From the NCBI RefSeq assembly GCF_017876675.1, contig NZ_JAGIOI010000001.1, positions 3,100,001-3,164,000 on the forward strand: a stretch of 64,000 nucleotides of DNA. Direction: 5' to 3'. The stretch is from Arthrobacter stackebrandtii. GTDB taxonomy: Bacteria; Actinomycetota; Actinomycetes; Actinomycetales; Micrococcaceae. The position numbers and the translations under genes are program-made. Below, one piece after another: positions 1 to 10,265 of this stretch (position 1 is the stretch's first letter; every line of letters begins with the position of its first letter). The notes under the pieces were generated by a model, which saw only the letters and a list, made by a program, of their open reading frames with translations, did no database searches and was not told the DNA's origin.

Positions 1-470
1 TCGGCAGCCGCGGCTCCATGCTCCCGCTGTTCACCGACCAGATCAACAAGGGCGGCCCGGTCACCGTCACCCACCCCGACGTGACCCGCTTCTTCATGAC
101 CATTCCCGAGGCCTGCCAGCTCGTCATCCAGGCCGGTGCCATCGGGCACGGCGGCGACGTGCTCATCCTGGACATGGGCGAGCCCGTGCGCATCATGGAC
201 GTGGCCGAGCGCATGATTGCCATGTCCGGCCGGGACATCGAAATCAAGATCACCGGCCTGCGCCCCTCCGAGAAGCTCCATGAACAGCTCACCGGCGACG
301 ACGAAGTCCAGGACCCGGACGGCCACGCCAAGATTTCGCATACGCACGCCCGTCCGCTGGACCCGGCCGAACTGGACCTGGAGCTCTGGCTGCAGCGCTG
401 CCGGGACGAGGCCGGGCCGGATGCGCCCAGCATTGATGAATCCGACGGCGACGTCGCGGCAGGTGCCTGA
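1..470 (+). CDS. CapD/WbpM-like nucleotide-sugar dehydratase/epimerase, C-terminal part
   Basis: The gene enters from the left edge; the reading frame is open from base 3 and about 155 residues are visible. The sequence RGSMLPLF, then [10 protein letters not shown] and [12 protein letters not shown], is the typical C-terminal end of the CapD/FlaA1/WbpM family of NAD(P)-dependent UDP-sugar 4,6-dehydratases, which make activated deoxy-amino sugars for surface polysaccharides. The catalytic and nucleotide-binding parts lie outside the window, so the exact substrate cannot be given. The stop codon overlaps the next start by one base (TGATG), so the two genes are translationally coupled, which fits a shared role in polysaccharide assembly. 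Confidence 0.9.
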   Translation, partial: GSRGSMLPLFTDQINKGGPVTVTHPDVTRFFMTIPEACQLVIQAGAIGHGGDVLILDMGEPVRIMDVAERMIAMSGRDIEIKITGLRPSEKLHEQLTGDDEVQDPDGHAKISHTHARPLDPAELDLELWLQRCRDEAGPDAPSIDESDGDVAAGA

Positions 471-1555
471 TGGAACTGTGGGCACAAATCACCGTTGGCG
501 CCATCGCGCTGGTCCTTGCACTGGTCCTTCCCCTTTTCGTGCGCCCGCTGCTGGCCCGCGCCGGCGTCCTTGACGTCCCGAACGCACGCTCCTCGCACAC
601 CACGCCCACCATCCGCGGCATGGGAATTACGACGGCGGCCGCCCTCGCCGCCGCCGTGCTCGCCGCCGTGTTCCTGCCGCAGACCGGGAACGTCACCAAG
701 GGTTCGCTGACCCTGGTGGTGATCCTCGGCGTCGTGCTGGCCGCCGCAGCCATTGGCTGGATTGAGGACATCCGAGGTCTCTCGGTCAAGGTGCGGGCCA
801 GCCTGCAGCTGGGCGTGGGCGCCGTTGCCACCGCAGTGGTGGCGCTGATCGATCCGGGCCAGCAGCAGCTGTGGCTCATCCCCGTCGGCGCACTGGCCGT
901 GGCCGCCTATATCAACGTTGCCAATTTCATGGACGGCATCAACGGCATCTCCGGCAGCCACGGACTGCTGGTGGGTGGCTTCTACGCCTACGCCGGCATC
1001 ATGAGCGGCCATGCCTGGCTGGTGTACGCCGGCATTGCGATTGCCATGGCCTTCGCGGGCTTCCTGCCGTGGAACCTCAGCCGCAACAAGGTTTTCCTGG
1101 GGGACGTGGGCAGCTACCTGCTGGGCGCTTCCATCGCCGTGACCGCCATGTGCGCCTTCCTGGCAGGTGTTCCCGTCGAGTACATCTTCTCCCCGGTGCT
1201 GATCTACCTGATCGACACCTTCGTCACGTTCCTGCGCCGCCTGATCGCGGGGGAGCGCTGGTATGCCGCCCACCGCCAGCACGTGTACCAGCGGCTGACC
1301 ATCGTGGGCCTGAGCCACCTGCAGGCCACAGCCGTGGTGTGTGCGGCCACTGTCCTGGTCAGTGTCCTGGGCATCGTTGCCGCACAGGGGAGCGAAGCGG
1401 TTCAGGTGGTGGCCACGGCGGCCGGGTTCGCCGTCGTGCTGGCCTACCTGCGCACACCCACCTGGTTCCAGGGGTGGATGCGGCGCCACCGCGCAGAATC
1501 CGCGAATCCGGCCGAAAGCGGCGGCGACAGCGGTGCGGCTGCCCGGGAGGGGTGA
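470..1555 (+). CDS. WecA/MraY-family undecaprenyl-phosphate sugar-1-phosphate transferase (glycosyltransferase family 4)
   Basis: A 361-residue integral membrane protein with about ten hydrophobic segments. Family landmarks seen: GWIEDIRGLS (position of the first acidic motif; IED where many homologues have DD), NFMDGINGISG, FLGDVGSYLLG and the cytoplasmic HRQHVYQRL loop. Enzymes of this family move a sugar-1-phosphate from a UDP-sugar onto undecaprenyl phosphate, starting synthesis of a cell-envelope polymer. In Mycobacterium the homologous rfe/wecA gene is also directly upstream of the atp operon. The C-terminus carries a short polar tail rich in Glu, Ser and Gly. The sugar specificity is not known. 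Confidence 0.92.
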   Translation: MELWAQITVGAIALVLALVLPLFVRPLLARAGVLDVPNARSSHTTPTIRGMGITTAAALAAAVLAAVFLPQTGNVTKGSLTLVVILGVVLAAAAIGWIEDIRGLSVKVRASLQLGVGAVATAVVALIDPGQQQLWLIPVGALAVAAYINVANFMDGINGISGSHGLLVGGFYAYAGIMSGHAWLVYAGIAIAMAFAGFLPWNLSRNKVFLGDVGSYLLGASIAVTAMCAFLAGVPVEYIFSPVLIYLIDTFVTFLRRLIAGERWYAAHRQHVYQRLTIVGLSHLQATAVVCAATVLVSVLGIVAAQGSEAVQVVATAAGFAVVLAYLRTPTWFQGWMRRHRAESANPAESGGDSGAAAREG

Positions 1556-1586
1556 ACGGTGGGTCGGCAACAAGTTCTATGTCGTG

Positions 1587-1592
1587 TAGAAT
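1587..1592 (+). promoter_or_regulatory. Possible -10 box (TAGAAT) ahead of the atp genes
   Basis: TAGAAT lies in the only sizeable gap before the ATP synthase genes and is followed by a 13-bp dyad, GGTGAC-A-GTCACC, at 1601-1613. No convincing -35 box is visible. This is a likely site for the atp operon promoter, judged from position and hexamer only. Confidence 0.4.
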
Positions 1593-1683
1593 TTATTTCC
1601 GGTGACAGTCACCGCAGCTTTGCCCGCGCCGTGTGCCACGGAATGTCGACGGCTGGCATTCTTCCCACAACACTGGAGCTTCC

Positions 1684-2196
1684 ATGAAGGACAACAGCGC
1701 CCTTGGCGGTGCCTCAAACGGCCACCTGCCGGTGTCCGGTCCCACGGAGAGCCCCAGCTGGAACATCCTGAAAAGGTGTGTTGCAGTGGTCGGCCTGGCC
1801 GTCGTGGCCATGGCTGGTGCCGCCTTCATCTTCACGGATGGTGCGGGAGTGCTGAGCGTGCTCTTTGGCTCCGCCCTGGTGGTGGCCTTCTTTGGCCTGA
1901 GCCTGCTGGCGGGGCACCTGTTTGCCCGGAAAAAGCCGGAGGCAGTCATGGGCGTTTTTGTCATGACGTATTTTGTCAAGGTTCTGGGCTTTGGTGCGGT
2001 GCTCTTTTACCTGGGAACACCGGGATGGCTGAACAAGCCATGGTTTGCCGGCGCGGCTGTTGCCTGCGTCTTGATCTGGCAGGCCACCGAAGTGGTTATT
2101 TTCTCCAAGCAGCGGTTCCTGTTCTTCAACGAAGTTCAAACGCCTGCAAAGGCTGCGGCGGATCCCGCGGCCGAGCCTGAAGGTGAAGGATCCTAG
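1684..2196 (+). CDS. AtpI-like membrane protein upstream of ATP synthase
   Basis: A 170-residue protein with four hydrophobic segments, in the position of Rv1303 (ATP synthase protein I, AtpI) of mycobacteria: directly between the WecA-like gene and atpB. AtpI-type proteins are thought to help assemble the c-ring or supply cations. I chose ATG 1684 because GGAG sits five bases upstream; an in-frame start at 1633 would add 17 polar residues. The C-terminal 20 residues are Ala/Pro/Glu-rich. The assignment rests on position and topology rather than on a strong motif. Confidence 0.75.
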   Translation: MKDNSALGGASNGHLPVSGPTESPSWNILKRCVAVVGLAVVAMAGAAFIFTDGAGVLSVLFGSALVVAFFGLSLLAGHLFARKKPEAVMGVFVMTYFVKVLGFGAVLFYLGTPGWLNKPWFAGAAVACVLIWQATEVVIFSKQRFLFFNEVQTPAKAAADPAAEPEGEGS

Positions 2197-2199
2197 ATC

Positions 2200-2454
2200 A
2201 TGACGAAAAAAAGCCCCGGACCCGGCAAGCCGGACCACGTGGTGGTTCCGTCGAAGTCCAAGGACGGGAAGCTCGACTATACGTACATTATTGGCGGAAT
2301 CCTGCTCTGGGGTTTGATAGGGTGGGGACTGGACTTTTTGTTGCATCAGTCATGGATTGTGTTCGCTGCCCTCCCGGTGGGAGCGGTGTGCGGGTACTTT
2401 CTGGCCCGGCATCATCAAAGCATGGCTGCTGACGATGATGGCACCCCGCAATGA
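2200..2454 (+). CDS. AtpZ/AtpI-family small membrane protein
   Basis: Eighty-four residues: a basic polar N-terminus, a first membrane segment GGILLWGLIGWGLDFLLH, a short loop, and a second segment ending GYFLARHH. The GWGLDFLL element with two transmembrane helices is characteristic of the AtpZ/AtpI family found in front of F1Fo ATP synthase operons. It starts three bases after the previous gene and belongs to the same transcript. The family is implicated in c-ring assembly or Mg2+ supply; this has not been shown here. Confidence 0.75.
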   Translation: MTKKSPGPGKPDHVVVPSKSKDGKLDYTYIIGGILLWGLIGWGLDFLLHQSWIVFAALPVGAVCGYFLARHHQSMAADDDGTPQ

Positions 2455-2545
2455 ATCCCACCATCAGACTTTTTCACGGTGCTGACCATCCAGTGATGGA
2501 CCACCATTTTTGCCCTATGACCGAAACTGCAGAGAGGACAGCGCG

Positions 2546-3358
2546 TTGAACGCGTTTGCGCTTCCGATGGCCTCGAATGACGGTGGCTTCGTTCCACCAA
2601 CTATTAGTGACACCCATCTTCCAGACATCATCCAATGGATGGCACCGTATGGCACGGGATTTGGCAAGCAGATGCTGGTGGTCATCCTCTCGGTGATCAT
2701 CATTGCCTGGTTCTTCAAGGCCGCGATCCGCAACCCGAAACTTGTGCCGGGCAAGACCCAATTCCTCGCTGAAGGCTTCTACAGCTTCGCGCGCAACACC
2801 ATTGGCCGCGACATCATGGGCGAGAAAAACTTCCGCCCGTGGGTCCCGCTGCTGTTGTCGGTGTTCATGTTTGTGCTGCTGAACAACATTCTTGGTGCCG
2901 TTCCCTTTATTCAGCTGCCATCCTTCTCCCACGCAGGCAGTGCCTACGCAATTGCGATGATCATCTACTTTACGTGGATCACGGTCGGCGTGCGGAAGTA
3001 CGGCCTTCGCTACTTCAAGCTGGCTGTAGTTCCCCCGGGCGTACCCGGGTGGATCCTGCCGCTTTTGGTGCCGTTGGAGATCATCTCAAACTTCATTGTC
3101 CGCCCCCTGACGCACTCGCTGCGTTTGATGGCGACGATGCTGGCCGGCCACATGATTGTGATCCTGGCAGGCAGTGGCGCGGAGTACCTCATCACGGAGC
3201 AGGACAACATCCTGCTCCAGGCCACCGGCTTTGCAGTCATTGCAGGCTCGGTTGCCATGTACTTCCTCGAACTGCTGATCATGGTCCTGCAGGCGTTTGT
3301 CTTCACCCTGCTGACCGCGCTCTACATCCAGGGTGCCCTGGATGCCGACGCGCACTAG
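2546..3358 (+). CDS. atpB: ATP synthase Fo subunit a
   Basis: Subunit a forms the proton half-channels beside the c-ring. The protein (270 residues) has the diagnostic segment PLTHSLRLMATMLAGH, whose Arg is essential for proton translocation, and about six membrane helices. I place the start at TTG 2546, which has AGAGAGG eight bases upstream and gives an N-terminus MNAFALPM; an in-frame start at 2510 exists but lacks a comparable ribosome site. It is the first catalytic-complex gene of the operon, followed by atpE after 78 bp. Confidence 0.95.
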   Translation: MNAFALPMASNDGGFVPPTISDTHLPDIIQWMAPYGTGFGKQMLVVILSVIIIAWFFKAAIRNPKLVPGKTQFLAEGFYSFARNTIGRDIMGEKNFRPWVPLLLSVFMFVLLNNILGAVPFIQLPSFSHAGSAYAIAMIIYFTWITVGVRKYGLRYFKLAVVPPGVPGWILPLLVPLEIISNFIVRPLTHSLRLMATMLAGHMIVILAGSGAEYLITEQDNILLQATGFAVIAGSVAMYFLELLIMVLQAFVFTLLTALYIQGALDADAH

Positions 3359-3436
3359 CACCACCACAATTTTTCTCGAATAAAAGAATCACCTCACAAC
3401 CTGCCGGCACAACGCCGGTATCTTGAAAGGAACGAA

Positions 3437-3652
3437 ATGGAACTCCACGGCTCGCTCAACATGATTGGCTACGGCCTGGCAGCTATTGGCTCCGCCATCG
3501 GCGTGGGCATGATCTTCGCCGCCTACATCAACGGTGTGGCACGCCAGCCTGAAGCACAGCGCATCCTGCAGCCCATCGCCATGCTTGGCTTCGCTCTTGC
3601 AGAAGCACTGGCAATCCTTGGCCTGGTCTTCGCCTTCGTTGTTGGCGTCTAG
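3437..3652 (+). CDS. atpE: ATP synthase Fo subunit c
   Basis: A 71-residue hairpin of two membrane helices joined by the polar loop ARQPE, the contact with the central stalk. The essential proton-carrying carboxylate is Glu56 in [10 protein letters not shown]. Several copies form the rotor ring; in actinobacteria this subunit is the target of diarylquinolines such as bedaquiline. AAAGGAA stands just before the ATG. A small stem (CCCGA/TCGGG near 3671-3684) lies between atpE and atpF. Confidence 0.97.
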   Translation: MELHGSLNMIGYGLAAIGSAIGVGMIFAAYINGVARQPEAQRILQPIAMLGFALAEALAILGLVFAFVVGV

Positions 3653-3729
3653 TCCAAAAGACTTCTCGTCCCGAGTATTCGGGCAACGAATTGTTCATGG
3701 ACAAATATCAGATTAAGGATAAGTGAGAA

Positions 3730-4281
3730 ATGGTTACCGCAGCAGTAATTCTCGCTAGCGAGGGTGCAAACCCACTGGTACCCAACTGGTGGGAAATTCT
3801 AGTCACCGCTGTAGCTTTCGCTGTCCTGCTCTTCGTGGTGACAAAGTTCATCGCACCAACCTTTGAGAAGTCATACACGGACCGTGTAGAAGCCATCGAG
3901 GGTGGGATTGAGAAGGCAGAAGAGGCCCAGGCCGAAGCTAACGCCCTCTTGGAGCAGTACAAGGCCCAGCTCATGGACGCCCGCACGGAAGCCAACGGCA
4001 TCCGTGAGGCCGCCCGTGCAGAGGGTGCCCAGATCCTGGCCGACCTGAAGGAGAAGGCGGCAGAGGAATCTGCACGCATCACCGCCCAGGCCCAGGTCCA
4101 GATCGAATCCGAGCGTGTTGCCGCAGTGAACTCCCTCCGCAACGAGGTTGGCACCCTGGCCACATCGCTGGCAAGCAAGATCGTTGGCGAAGCACTCGAC
4201 GATGACGCGCGTTCCAACCGCGTTGTTGAGCGCTTCCTGGCCGATCTGGAAAACCAGTCGAACGCGGGTGCATCGAAGTAA
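3730..4281 (+). CDS. atpF: ATP synthase Fo subunit b
   Basis: A 183-residue peripheral stalk subunit. One membrane helix (about residues 20-42) is followed by a long charged Ala/Glu-rich helix (about 50-150) suited to form the right-handed coiled coil that holds the F1 head. The stop codon overlaps the atpH start by one base. In mycobacteria an additional b-delta fusion exists; here b and delta are separate genes. Confidence 0.95.
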   Translation: MVTAAVILASEGANPLVPNWWEILVTAVAFAVLLFVVTKFIAPTFEKSYTDRVEAIEGGIEKAEEAQAEANALLEQYKAQLMDARTEANGIREAARAEGAQILADLKEKAAEESARITAQAQVQIESERVAAVNSLRNEVGTLATSLASKIVGEALDDDARSNRVVERFLADLENQSNAGASK

Positions 4282-5096
4282 TGGCAGGTGTATCGAGCAA
4301 GTCATTGGCAGCGGCCCTGGAGTCGTTGGAACCCAAGCTCGCCACTGCGTCGATCGCATTGGCTGAGGATCTCTTCGCCATCTTGGGGCTGCTTGACAGC
4401 AACGCCGGCCTGCGCCGCGCCTTGACCGACCCCACTCGTGAGAGTGCGGACAAGGCAGCATTGGCCGCCACGCTGGTTTCCGGAAAGGTCGGTGCCCCGG
4501 CGCAGGAAGTCTTCCTGGAGCTGGTCGCCGCACGATGGAGCACGGCACGTGACCTGGGCGATGCACTGGAAGTCTTGGCAGCAACATCGGCAATCGCGAT
4601 TGCTGAAGGTCAAGGTGACGGTTCTGCCAACCTGGAGAAGCTGGAAGATGACCTCTTCTCGTTTATCCGAGTTGTTGGGTCCAGTCATGATCTGCAGCGT
4701 GCCTTCGACGATCCGCAGGCTTCGGGTGCAGCCAAGGCCGAATTGGCCGGCAGGGTTGCTCCGCAGGCAAGCGAGGTCGCCACGCTGTTGATCCGCCAGG
4801 CCGTGAGCGCCCCCCGCGGGCTCAAGCCCACTGCCCTGGTGCAACGTTTCGTGGAATTGGTTGCCAAGCGCCAGCAGCGCTGGATTGCCCAGGTCAGTGT
4901 CACCCGTGCGCTGAGCGATGAGCAGTTCACCCGCCTGCAGGCAGGCTTGAACAATCTCTACGGTCGCGAATTGAAGATCAACGTCAACATCGACCCGACA
5001 TTAGTCGGCGGAATCAAGGTAGTTGTGGGGGCCGAGGTTGTTGACGCAACCGCAGCCACGCGACTGGCCGAACTTCGCCGCCGGTTGGCCGTGTAG
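4281..5096 (+). CDS. atpH: ATP synthase F1 subunit delta
   Basis: Delta joins the peripheral stalk to the top of the F1 head. At 271 residues it is longer than the enterobacterial form (about 177), as usual for actinobacteria. The C-terminal part with LYGRELKINVNIDPTLVGGIKV is the conserved OSCP/delta signature. The gene is coupled to atpF (overlap TAATG) and is followed by a 112-bp gap that contains a hairpin. Confidence 0.95.
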   Translation: MAGVSSKSLAAALESLEPKLATASIALAEDLFAILGLLDSNAGLRRALTDPTRESADKAALAATLVSGKVGAPAQEVFLELVAARWSTARDLGDALEVLAATSAIAIAEGQGDGSANLEKLEDDLFSFIRVVGSSHDLQRAFDDPQASGAAKAELAGRVAPQASEVATLLIRQAVSAPRGLKPTALVQRFVELVAKRQQRWIAQVSVTRALSDEQFTRLQAGLNNLYGRELKINVNIDPTLVGGIKVVVGAEVVDATAATRLAELRRRLAV

Positions 5097-5112
5097 GAAA
5101 CTTCGCGTTTTC

Positions 5113-5182
5113 TTGACAGCCAGTCCACAACAGACTGAATCAAACACTTAGGCTGCCGCCACACTCTTTGCAGGTGGCAGCC
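5113..5182 (+). promoter_or_regulatory. Possible internal promoter and hairpin ahead of atpA
   Basis: TTGACA at 5113-5118 is followed after 16-17 bp by a weak -10 candidate (CTGAAT/TGAATC). Next comes a 10-bp stem with one mismatch, GGCTGCCGCC at 5151-5160 pairing with GGTGGCAGCC at 5173-5182. This may be an internal promoter or a processing site that adjusts F1 to Fo stoichiometry; no function is proven. Confidence 0.3.
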
Positions 5183-5208
5183 ACAACTTAGGAGAGCAGG
5201 GACTGCAG

Positions 5209-6846
5209 ATGGCCGACTTGACCATCAATGCCGACGACGTCCGGAATGCCTTGAATGAGTTCGCAGCGTCCTATGAACCGGGCAACGCAGAGCGCGTCGA
5301 GGTTGGCCGCGTCACCACGGCAAGTGACGGCATTGCCAAGGTGGAGGGTCTTCCCTCCGTCATGGCCAACGAACTTCTTCGATTTGAAGATGGCACTCTG
5401 GGCCTGGCCCAGAACCTGGACACTCGCGAGATCGGTGTGGTCGTCCTGGGCGACTTCGCCGGCATCGCTGAGGGCCAGCAGGTTCACCGCACCGGGGAGA
5501 TCCTCTCCGTGCCGGTGGGCGACAAATTCCTTGGCCGCGTCGTTGACCCCCTGGGTCAGCCGATTGACGACCTGGGCGAGATCGAGTCCGAAGGCCGCCG
5601 TGCCCTGGAACTCCAGGCCCCCGGCGTCACCGAGCGCAAGTCGGTTCACGAACCGCTGCAGACCGGCATGAAGGCCATCGACGCGATGATCCCGATCGGC
5701 CGCGGCCAGCGCCAGCTGATCATTGGTGACCGCCAGACCGGCAAGACCGCCCTTGCCGTTGATGCGATCATCAACCAGAAGGCCAACTGGGCTTCCGGAG
5801 ATGTCAAGAAGCAGGTTCGCTGCGTTTACGTTGCAATCGGCCAGAAGGCATCCACCATTGCTGCAGTCCGCCAGACCCTGGCTGACCACGGTGCACTGGA
5901 GTACACCACGATCGTTGCCTCCCCGGCATCCGACCCGGCCGGCTTCAAGTACCTGGCACCCTACGCAGGTTCGGCCATCGGCCAGCACTGGATGTACGGC
6001 GGCAAGCACGTTCTGATCGTGTTTGACGACCTCTCCAAGCAGGCTGAAGCCTACCGCGCCGTTTCGCTGCTGCTGCGCCGCCCGCCGGGCCGCGAAGCAT
6101 ACCCCGGCGATGTGTTCTACCTGCACTCCCGCCTGCTGGAACGCTGTGCCAAGCTCTCCGACGAGCTGGGCGCGGGCTCGATGACCGGCCTGCCGATCAT
6201 CGAAACCAAGGCAAACGACGTCTCGGCCTACATTCCGACCAACGTCATTTCCATCACCGACGGCCAGATCTTCCTGCAGTCTGACCTCTTCAACGCCAAC
6301 CAGCGCCCCGCAGTGGACGTGGGTGTCTCTGTGTCCCGCGTTGGCGGTGCTGCACAGGTCAAGGCCATGAAGAAGGTCTCCGGTACCTTGAAGCTGGAAT
6401 TGGCACAGTACCGCGACATGCAGGCATTTGCCATGTTCGCCTCGGACCTGGATGCCGCCTCCAAGCAGCAGCTGACCCGTGGTGCGCGTTTGATGGAGCT
6501 GCTCAAGCAGGGCCAGTACGCACCGTTCCCGGTGGAGAACCAGGTTGTCTCAATCTGGATGGGCACCAACGGATACCTGGACAACGTCCCGGTTGAAGAT
6601 GTCCGTCGCTTCGAAACCGAATTCCTTGAGCACCTGCGCCTGCGCACCTCGGTCCTGACCACCTTGGCCGAGACCAACGTGCTGGAAGATTCAACCGTTG
6701 AGGCACTCAAGTCCAACATTGTTGACTTCAAGAAGGGCTTCTTCGGGGAGGGCGACGACCAGCTGGTTGGCGCCGGCCACGAAGAGTTCGATGCGCTTGC
6801 CGCCGAGGACGTCGACCAGGAAAAGATCGTTAAGCAGAAACGCTGA
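5209..6846 (+). CDS. atpA: ATP synthase F1 subunit alpha
   Basis: The 545-residue non-catalytic nucleotide-binding subunit. The Walker A motif GDRQTGKTA is at residues 173-181, and the chain is colinear with known alpha subunits, including the arginine-finger region ([11 protein letters not shown]). The last 40 or so residues form a charged extension ending in KQKR, similar in position to the C-terminal extension of mycobacterial alpha, which helps suppress ATP hydrolysis; whether it does so here is an inference. Confidence 0.97.
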   Translation: MADLTINADDVRNALNEFAASYEPGNAERVEVGRVTTASDGIAKVEGLPSVMANELLRFEDGTLGLAQNLDTREIGVVVLGDFAGIAEGQQVHRTGEILSVPVGDKFLGRVVDPLGQPIDDLGEIESEGRRALELQAPGVTERKSVHEPLQTGMKAIDAMIPIGRGQRQLIIGDRQTGKTALAVDAIINQKANWASGDVKKQVRCVYVAIGQKASTIAAVRQTLADHGALEYTTIVASPASDPAGFKYLAPYAGSAIGQHWMYGGKHVLIVFDDLSKQAEAYRAVSLLLRRPPGREAYPGDVFYLHSRLLERCAKLSDELGAGSMTGLPIIETKANDVSAYIPTNVISITDGQIFLQSDLFNANQRPAVDVGVSVSRVGGAAQVKAMKKVSGTLKLELAQYRDMQAFAMFASDLDAASKQQLTRGARLMELLKQGQYAPFPVENQVVSIWMGTNGYLDNVPVEDVRRFETEFLEHLRLRTSVLTTLAETNVLEDSTVEALKSNIVDFKKGFFGEGDDQLVGAGHEEFDALAAEDVDQEKIVKQKR

Positions 6847-6860
6847 CATCATCCCTGAAT

Positions 6861-6890
6861 GGTGTGCCGGCCCCGCGGGGCCGGCACACC
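6861..6890. repeat. Perfect 30-bp palindrome between atpA and atpG
   Basis: GGTGTGCCGGCCCCG is followed at once by its exact reverse complement, all within the 69-bp atpA-atpG gap. In RNA it would give a very GC-rich hairpin with a tiny loop and no downstream U-run, so it is more likely an mRNA-stabilising or processing stem inside the operon than a terminator. Confidence 0.85.
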
Positions 6891-6915
6891 AAACAAGGAT
6901 AAGGAAAGGACAAAC

Positions 6916-7809
6916 ATGGGAGCCCAGATCCGGGTCTACCGCCAGAAGATCGCCTCGACCACGTCGATGCAAAAGATCTTCAAGGCGATGGAACTGATCG
7001 CTACGTCCCGCATTGGAAAGGCACGTACCCGTGTCGCGGCATCACTGCCATACTCCAATGCGATCACCCGTGCCGTTTCTGCCGTTGCGTCCCAGTCCGA
7101 GGTCGACCACCCGCTGACAACCGAGCCGGATTCCATCCGCCGGGCGGCAGTACTGGTCATGACTTCCGACCGTGGTCTTGCCGGTTCCTACTCCGCCAGC
7201 GTGTTGAAGCAGGCAGAGCACCTTATCGAATTGCTGCACGGAGAAGGAAAAGACGTCACGACCTACCTGGTCGGCCGCAAGGCACAGGCGTACTTTGACT
7301 TCCGTGGCCGCGATTACGCCAAGGTATGGACCGGTGGAACCGACGCGCCGGAATTTGAAACTGCACGCGAACTCCGCGAGGCATTGCTGGCCGATTTCGC
7401 CACCGACTTTGAAGAGGGCGGCGTGGATGAAATCCACGTTGTATACACCCAGTTCAAGTCGATGGTGGTCCAGGAGCCGACCGTCATTCGACTGCTGCCG
7501 CTGGAAGTTGTTGAGGAAGAAGTTGAAACCTCAGCCGACCTGCTGCCGCTGTACGAATTTGAACCGCAGCCTGCGGACGTCCTTGACGCCCTGCTGCCGC
7601 GGTACATCGAGTCACGCATCTTCTCAGCACTATTGCAGGCGGCAGCTTCCGAGCTCGCGGCACGCCAGCGGGCCATGAAGTCCGCAGGCGACAACGCCAG
7701 CGATCTGATCAAGAAGTACACGCGTCTTCGTAACAACGCCCGCCAGGCCGAGATTACGCAGGAGCTCTCCGAGATTGTTGCGGGCGCCGACGCGCTCAAC
7801 GCCTCGTAG
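6916..7809 (+). CDS. atpG: ATP synthase F1 subunit gamma
   Basis: A 297-residue central rotor shaft. The N-terminal helix starts [14 protein letters not shown] and the C-terminal helix contains [17 protein letters not shown], both typical gamma features. ATG 6916 is chosen because AAGGAAAGGA lies just upstream; an in-frame GTG at 6859 would place the 30-bp palindrome inside the protein. Preceded by atpA and followed by atpD after 51 bp. Confidence 0.95.
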   Translation: MGAQIRVYRQKIASTTSMQKIFKAMELIATSRIGKARTRVAASLPYSNAITRAVSAVASQSEVDHPLTTEPDSIRRAAVLVMTSDRGLAGSYSASVLKQAEHLIELLHGEGKDVTTYLVGRKAQAYFDFRGRDYAKVWTGGTDAPEFETARELREALLADFATDFEEGGVDEIHVVYTQFKSMVVQEPTVIRLLPLEVVEEEVETSADLLPLYEFEPQPADVLDALLPRYIESRIFSALLQAAASELAARQRAMKSAGDNASDLIKKYTRLRNNARQAEITQELSEIVAGADALNAS

Positions 7810-9318
<1,509 letters not shown>

Positions 9319-9320
9319 GC

Positions 9321-9611
9321 ATGGCTAACCTCGAAGTTGAAATCGTAGCGGCGGACCACTTTGTGTGGTCCGGTGCGGCGACCCTTGTCAAGGGGTTCAC
9401 CAGCGAGGGTGAGATCGGCATTCTGCCCGGCCACACCCCGTTGCTCGCGGTTTTGGCGCCGGGCTTGCTGGAGATCGCTCCTGTAGACGGATCCCGCTTC
9501 TTTGTTGAAGTGGACGGCGGTTTCTTCTCGGTTGACAGCAACCGCGTTGTGATCGTTGCTGACAATGCGCAGTTGAAAGACAGCGCAGCGTCGGGCGCAG
9601 GGATTCGCTAG
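9321..9611 (+). CDS. atpC: ATP synthase F1 subunit epsilon, short form
   Basis: Ninety-six residues covering the N-terminal beta-sandwich of epsilon (GEIGILPGHTPLLAVLAPG is the signature). The C-terminal helical hairpin, which inhibits ATP hydrolysis in many bacteria (usual length about 120-138), is absent; the chain ends soon after the sandwich at SAASGAGIR. No downstream frame resumes the hairpin. Inhibition of ATPase, if present, must use other parts of the enzyme. Confidence 0.95.
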   Translation: MANLEVEIVAADHFVWSGAATLVKGFTSEGEIGILPGHTPLLAVLAPGLLEIAPVDGSRFFVEVDGGFFSVDSNRVVIVADNAQLKDSAASGAGIR

Positions 9612-9621
9612 CAATCAATTG

Positions 9622-10053
9622 ATGAACGATCTCGGCTTTCCGTTCATCGCACTGGCCGCAGTTTTTGGGCTGGTTGTTCTAACACTGTGCCTGTTCGGGG
9701 TGCGCCGCATGATGTTGCGGCGCGCCCTGGGCACCGTGGACGCCTCCATTTCCACAGCGGGAAACCGCTGGGCAATGGGGGTTTGCCGTTATCAGGAGTC
9801 GGACCTCGAGTGGGTTCGGCTCCTTTCGTTAAGCCCGCTTCCGGCCAAAACCATGAAGCGGACCAAGATTGAGCTCATCGGCCGTCGTGAACCCACCGAG
9901 GGCGAGCTCACCCGTGTCCCGCAGGGCTCCGTGATCGTGATGCTCTCCTACGAGGGCCGGGACGTGCTGCTGGCCATGAAGTTCGGCGCCTATGCGGGCC
10001 TGTCGTCCTGGCTGGAAGCCGGCCCCCACGGCAGCGTCGGCAGCTGGCGTTGA
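9622..10053 (+). CDS. DUF2550 family membrane protein
   Basis: A 143-residue protein with one N-terminal membrane helix (about residues 5-28) and a cytoplasmic domain containing GNRWAMGVCRYQ and the conserved pattern around LEWVRLLSLSP. DUF2550 genes follow atpC throughout actinobacteria (Rv1312 in M. tuberculosis). Function unknown. ATG 9622 is used; a TTG one codon earlier is in frame. It is probably the last gene of the atp transcript. Confidence 0.85.
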   Translation: MNDLGFPFIALAAVFGLVVLTLCLFGVRRMMLRRALGTVDASISTAGNRWAMGVCRYQESDLEWVRLLSLSPLPAKTMKRTKIELIGRREPTEGELTRVPQGSVIVMLSYEGRDVLLAMKFGAYAGLSSWLEAGPHGSVGSWR

Positions 10054-10177
10054 ACCGCCCGCCGGGCCGTCCGGCCGCCATCCAGCCCGTTCACTGCCAG
10101 CTCGCAGCCAACGGCGTTAGCATCGCATAGCTCCCGCTCCACAGGGCGGGCGACCCCAGCGAGAACTTGGCGGATGC

Positions 10178-10265
10178 GTGAACGCAGTATCAGAACTGAG
10201 CCTTATCGACGGCCCCCCTTCCCATCGTTTTTTGGGCACTGGGGGCCGCTGCCATCATTTACCTC
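10178..10265 (+). other. Out-of-frame N-terminal segment of the esterase gene
   Basis: GTG 10178 opens a frame reading VNAVSELSLIDGP and then meets a run of six C at 10213-10218. With five C the frame would continue as LPIVFWALGAAAIIYLVL, a fine membrane helix running straight into the esterase ORF. This implies that the real protein begins here and that a 1-nt insertion separates the two parts. It may be a sequencing error, a true mutation or a slippage site. Confidence 0.6.
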
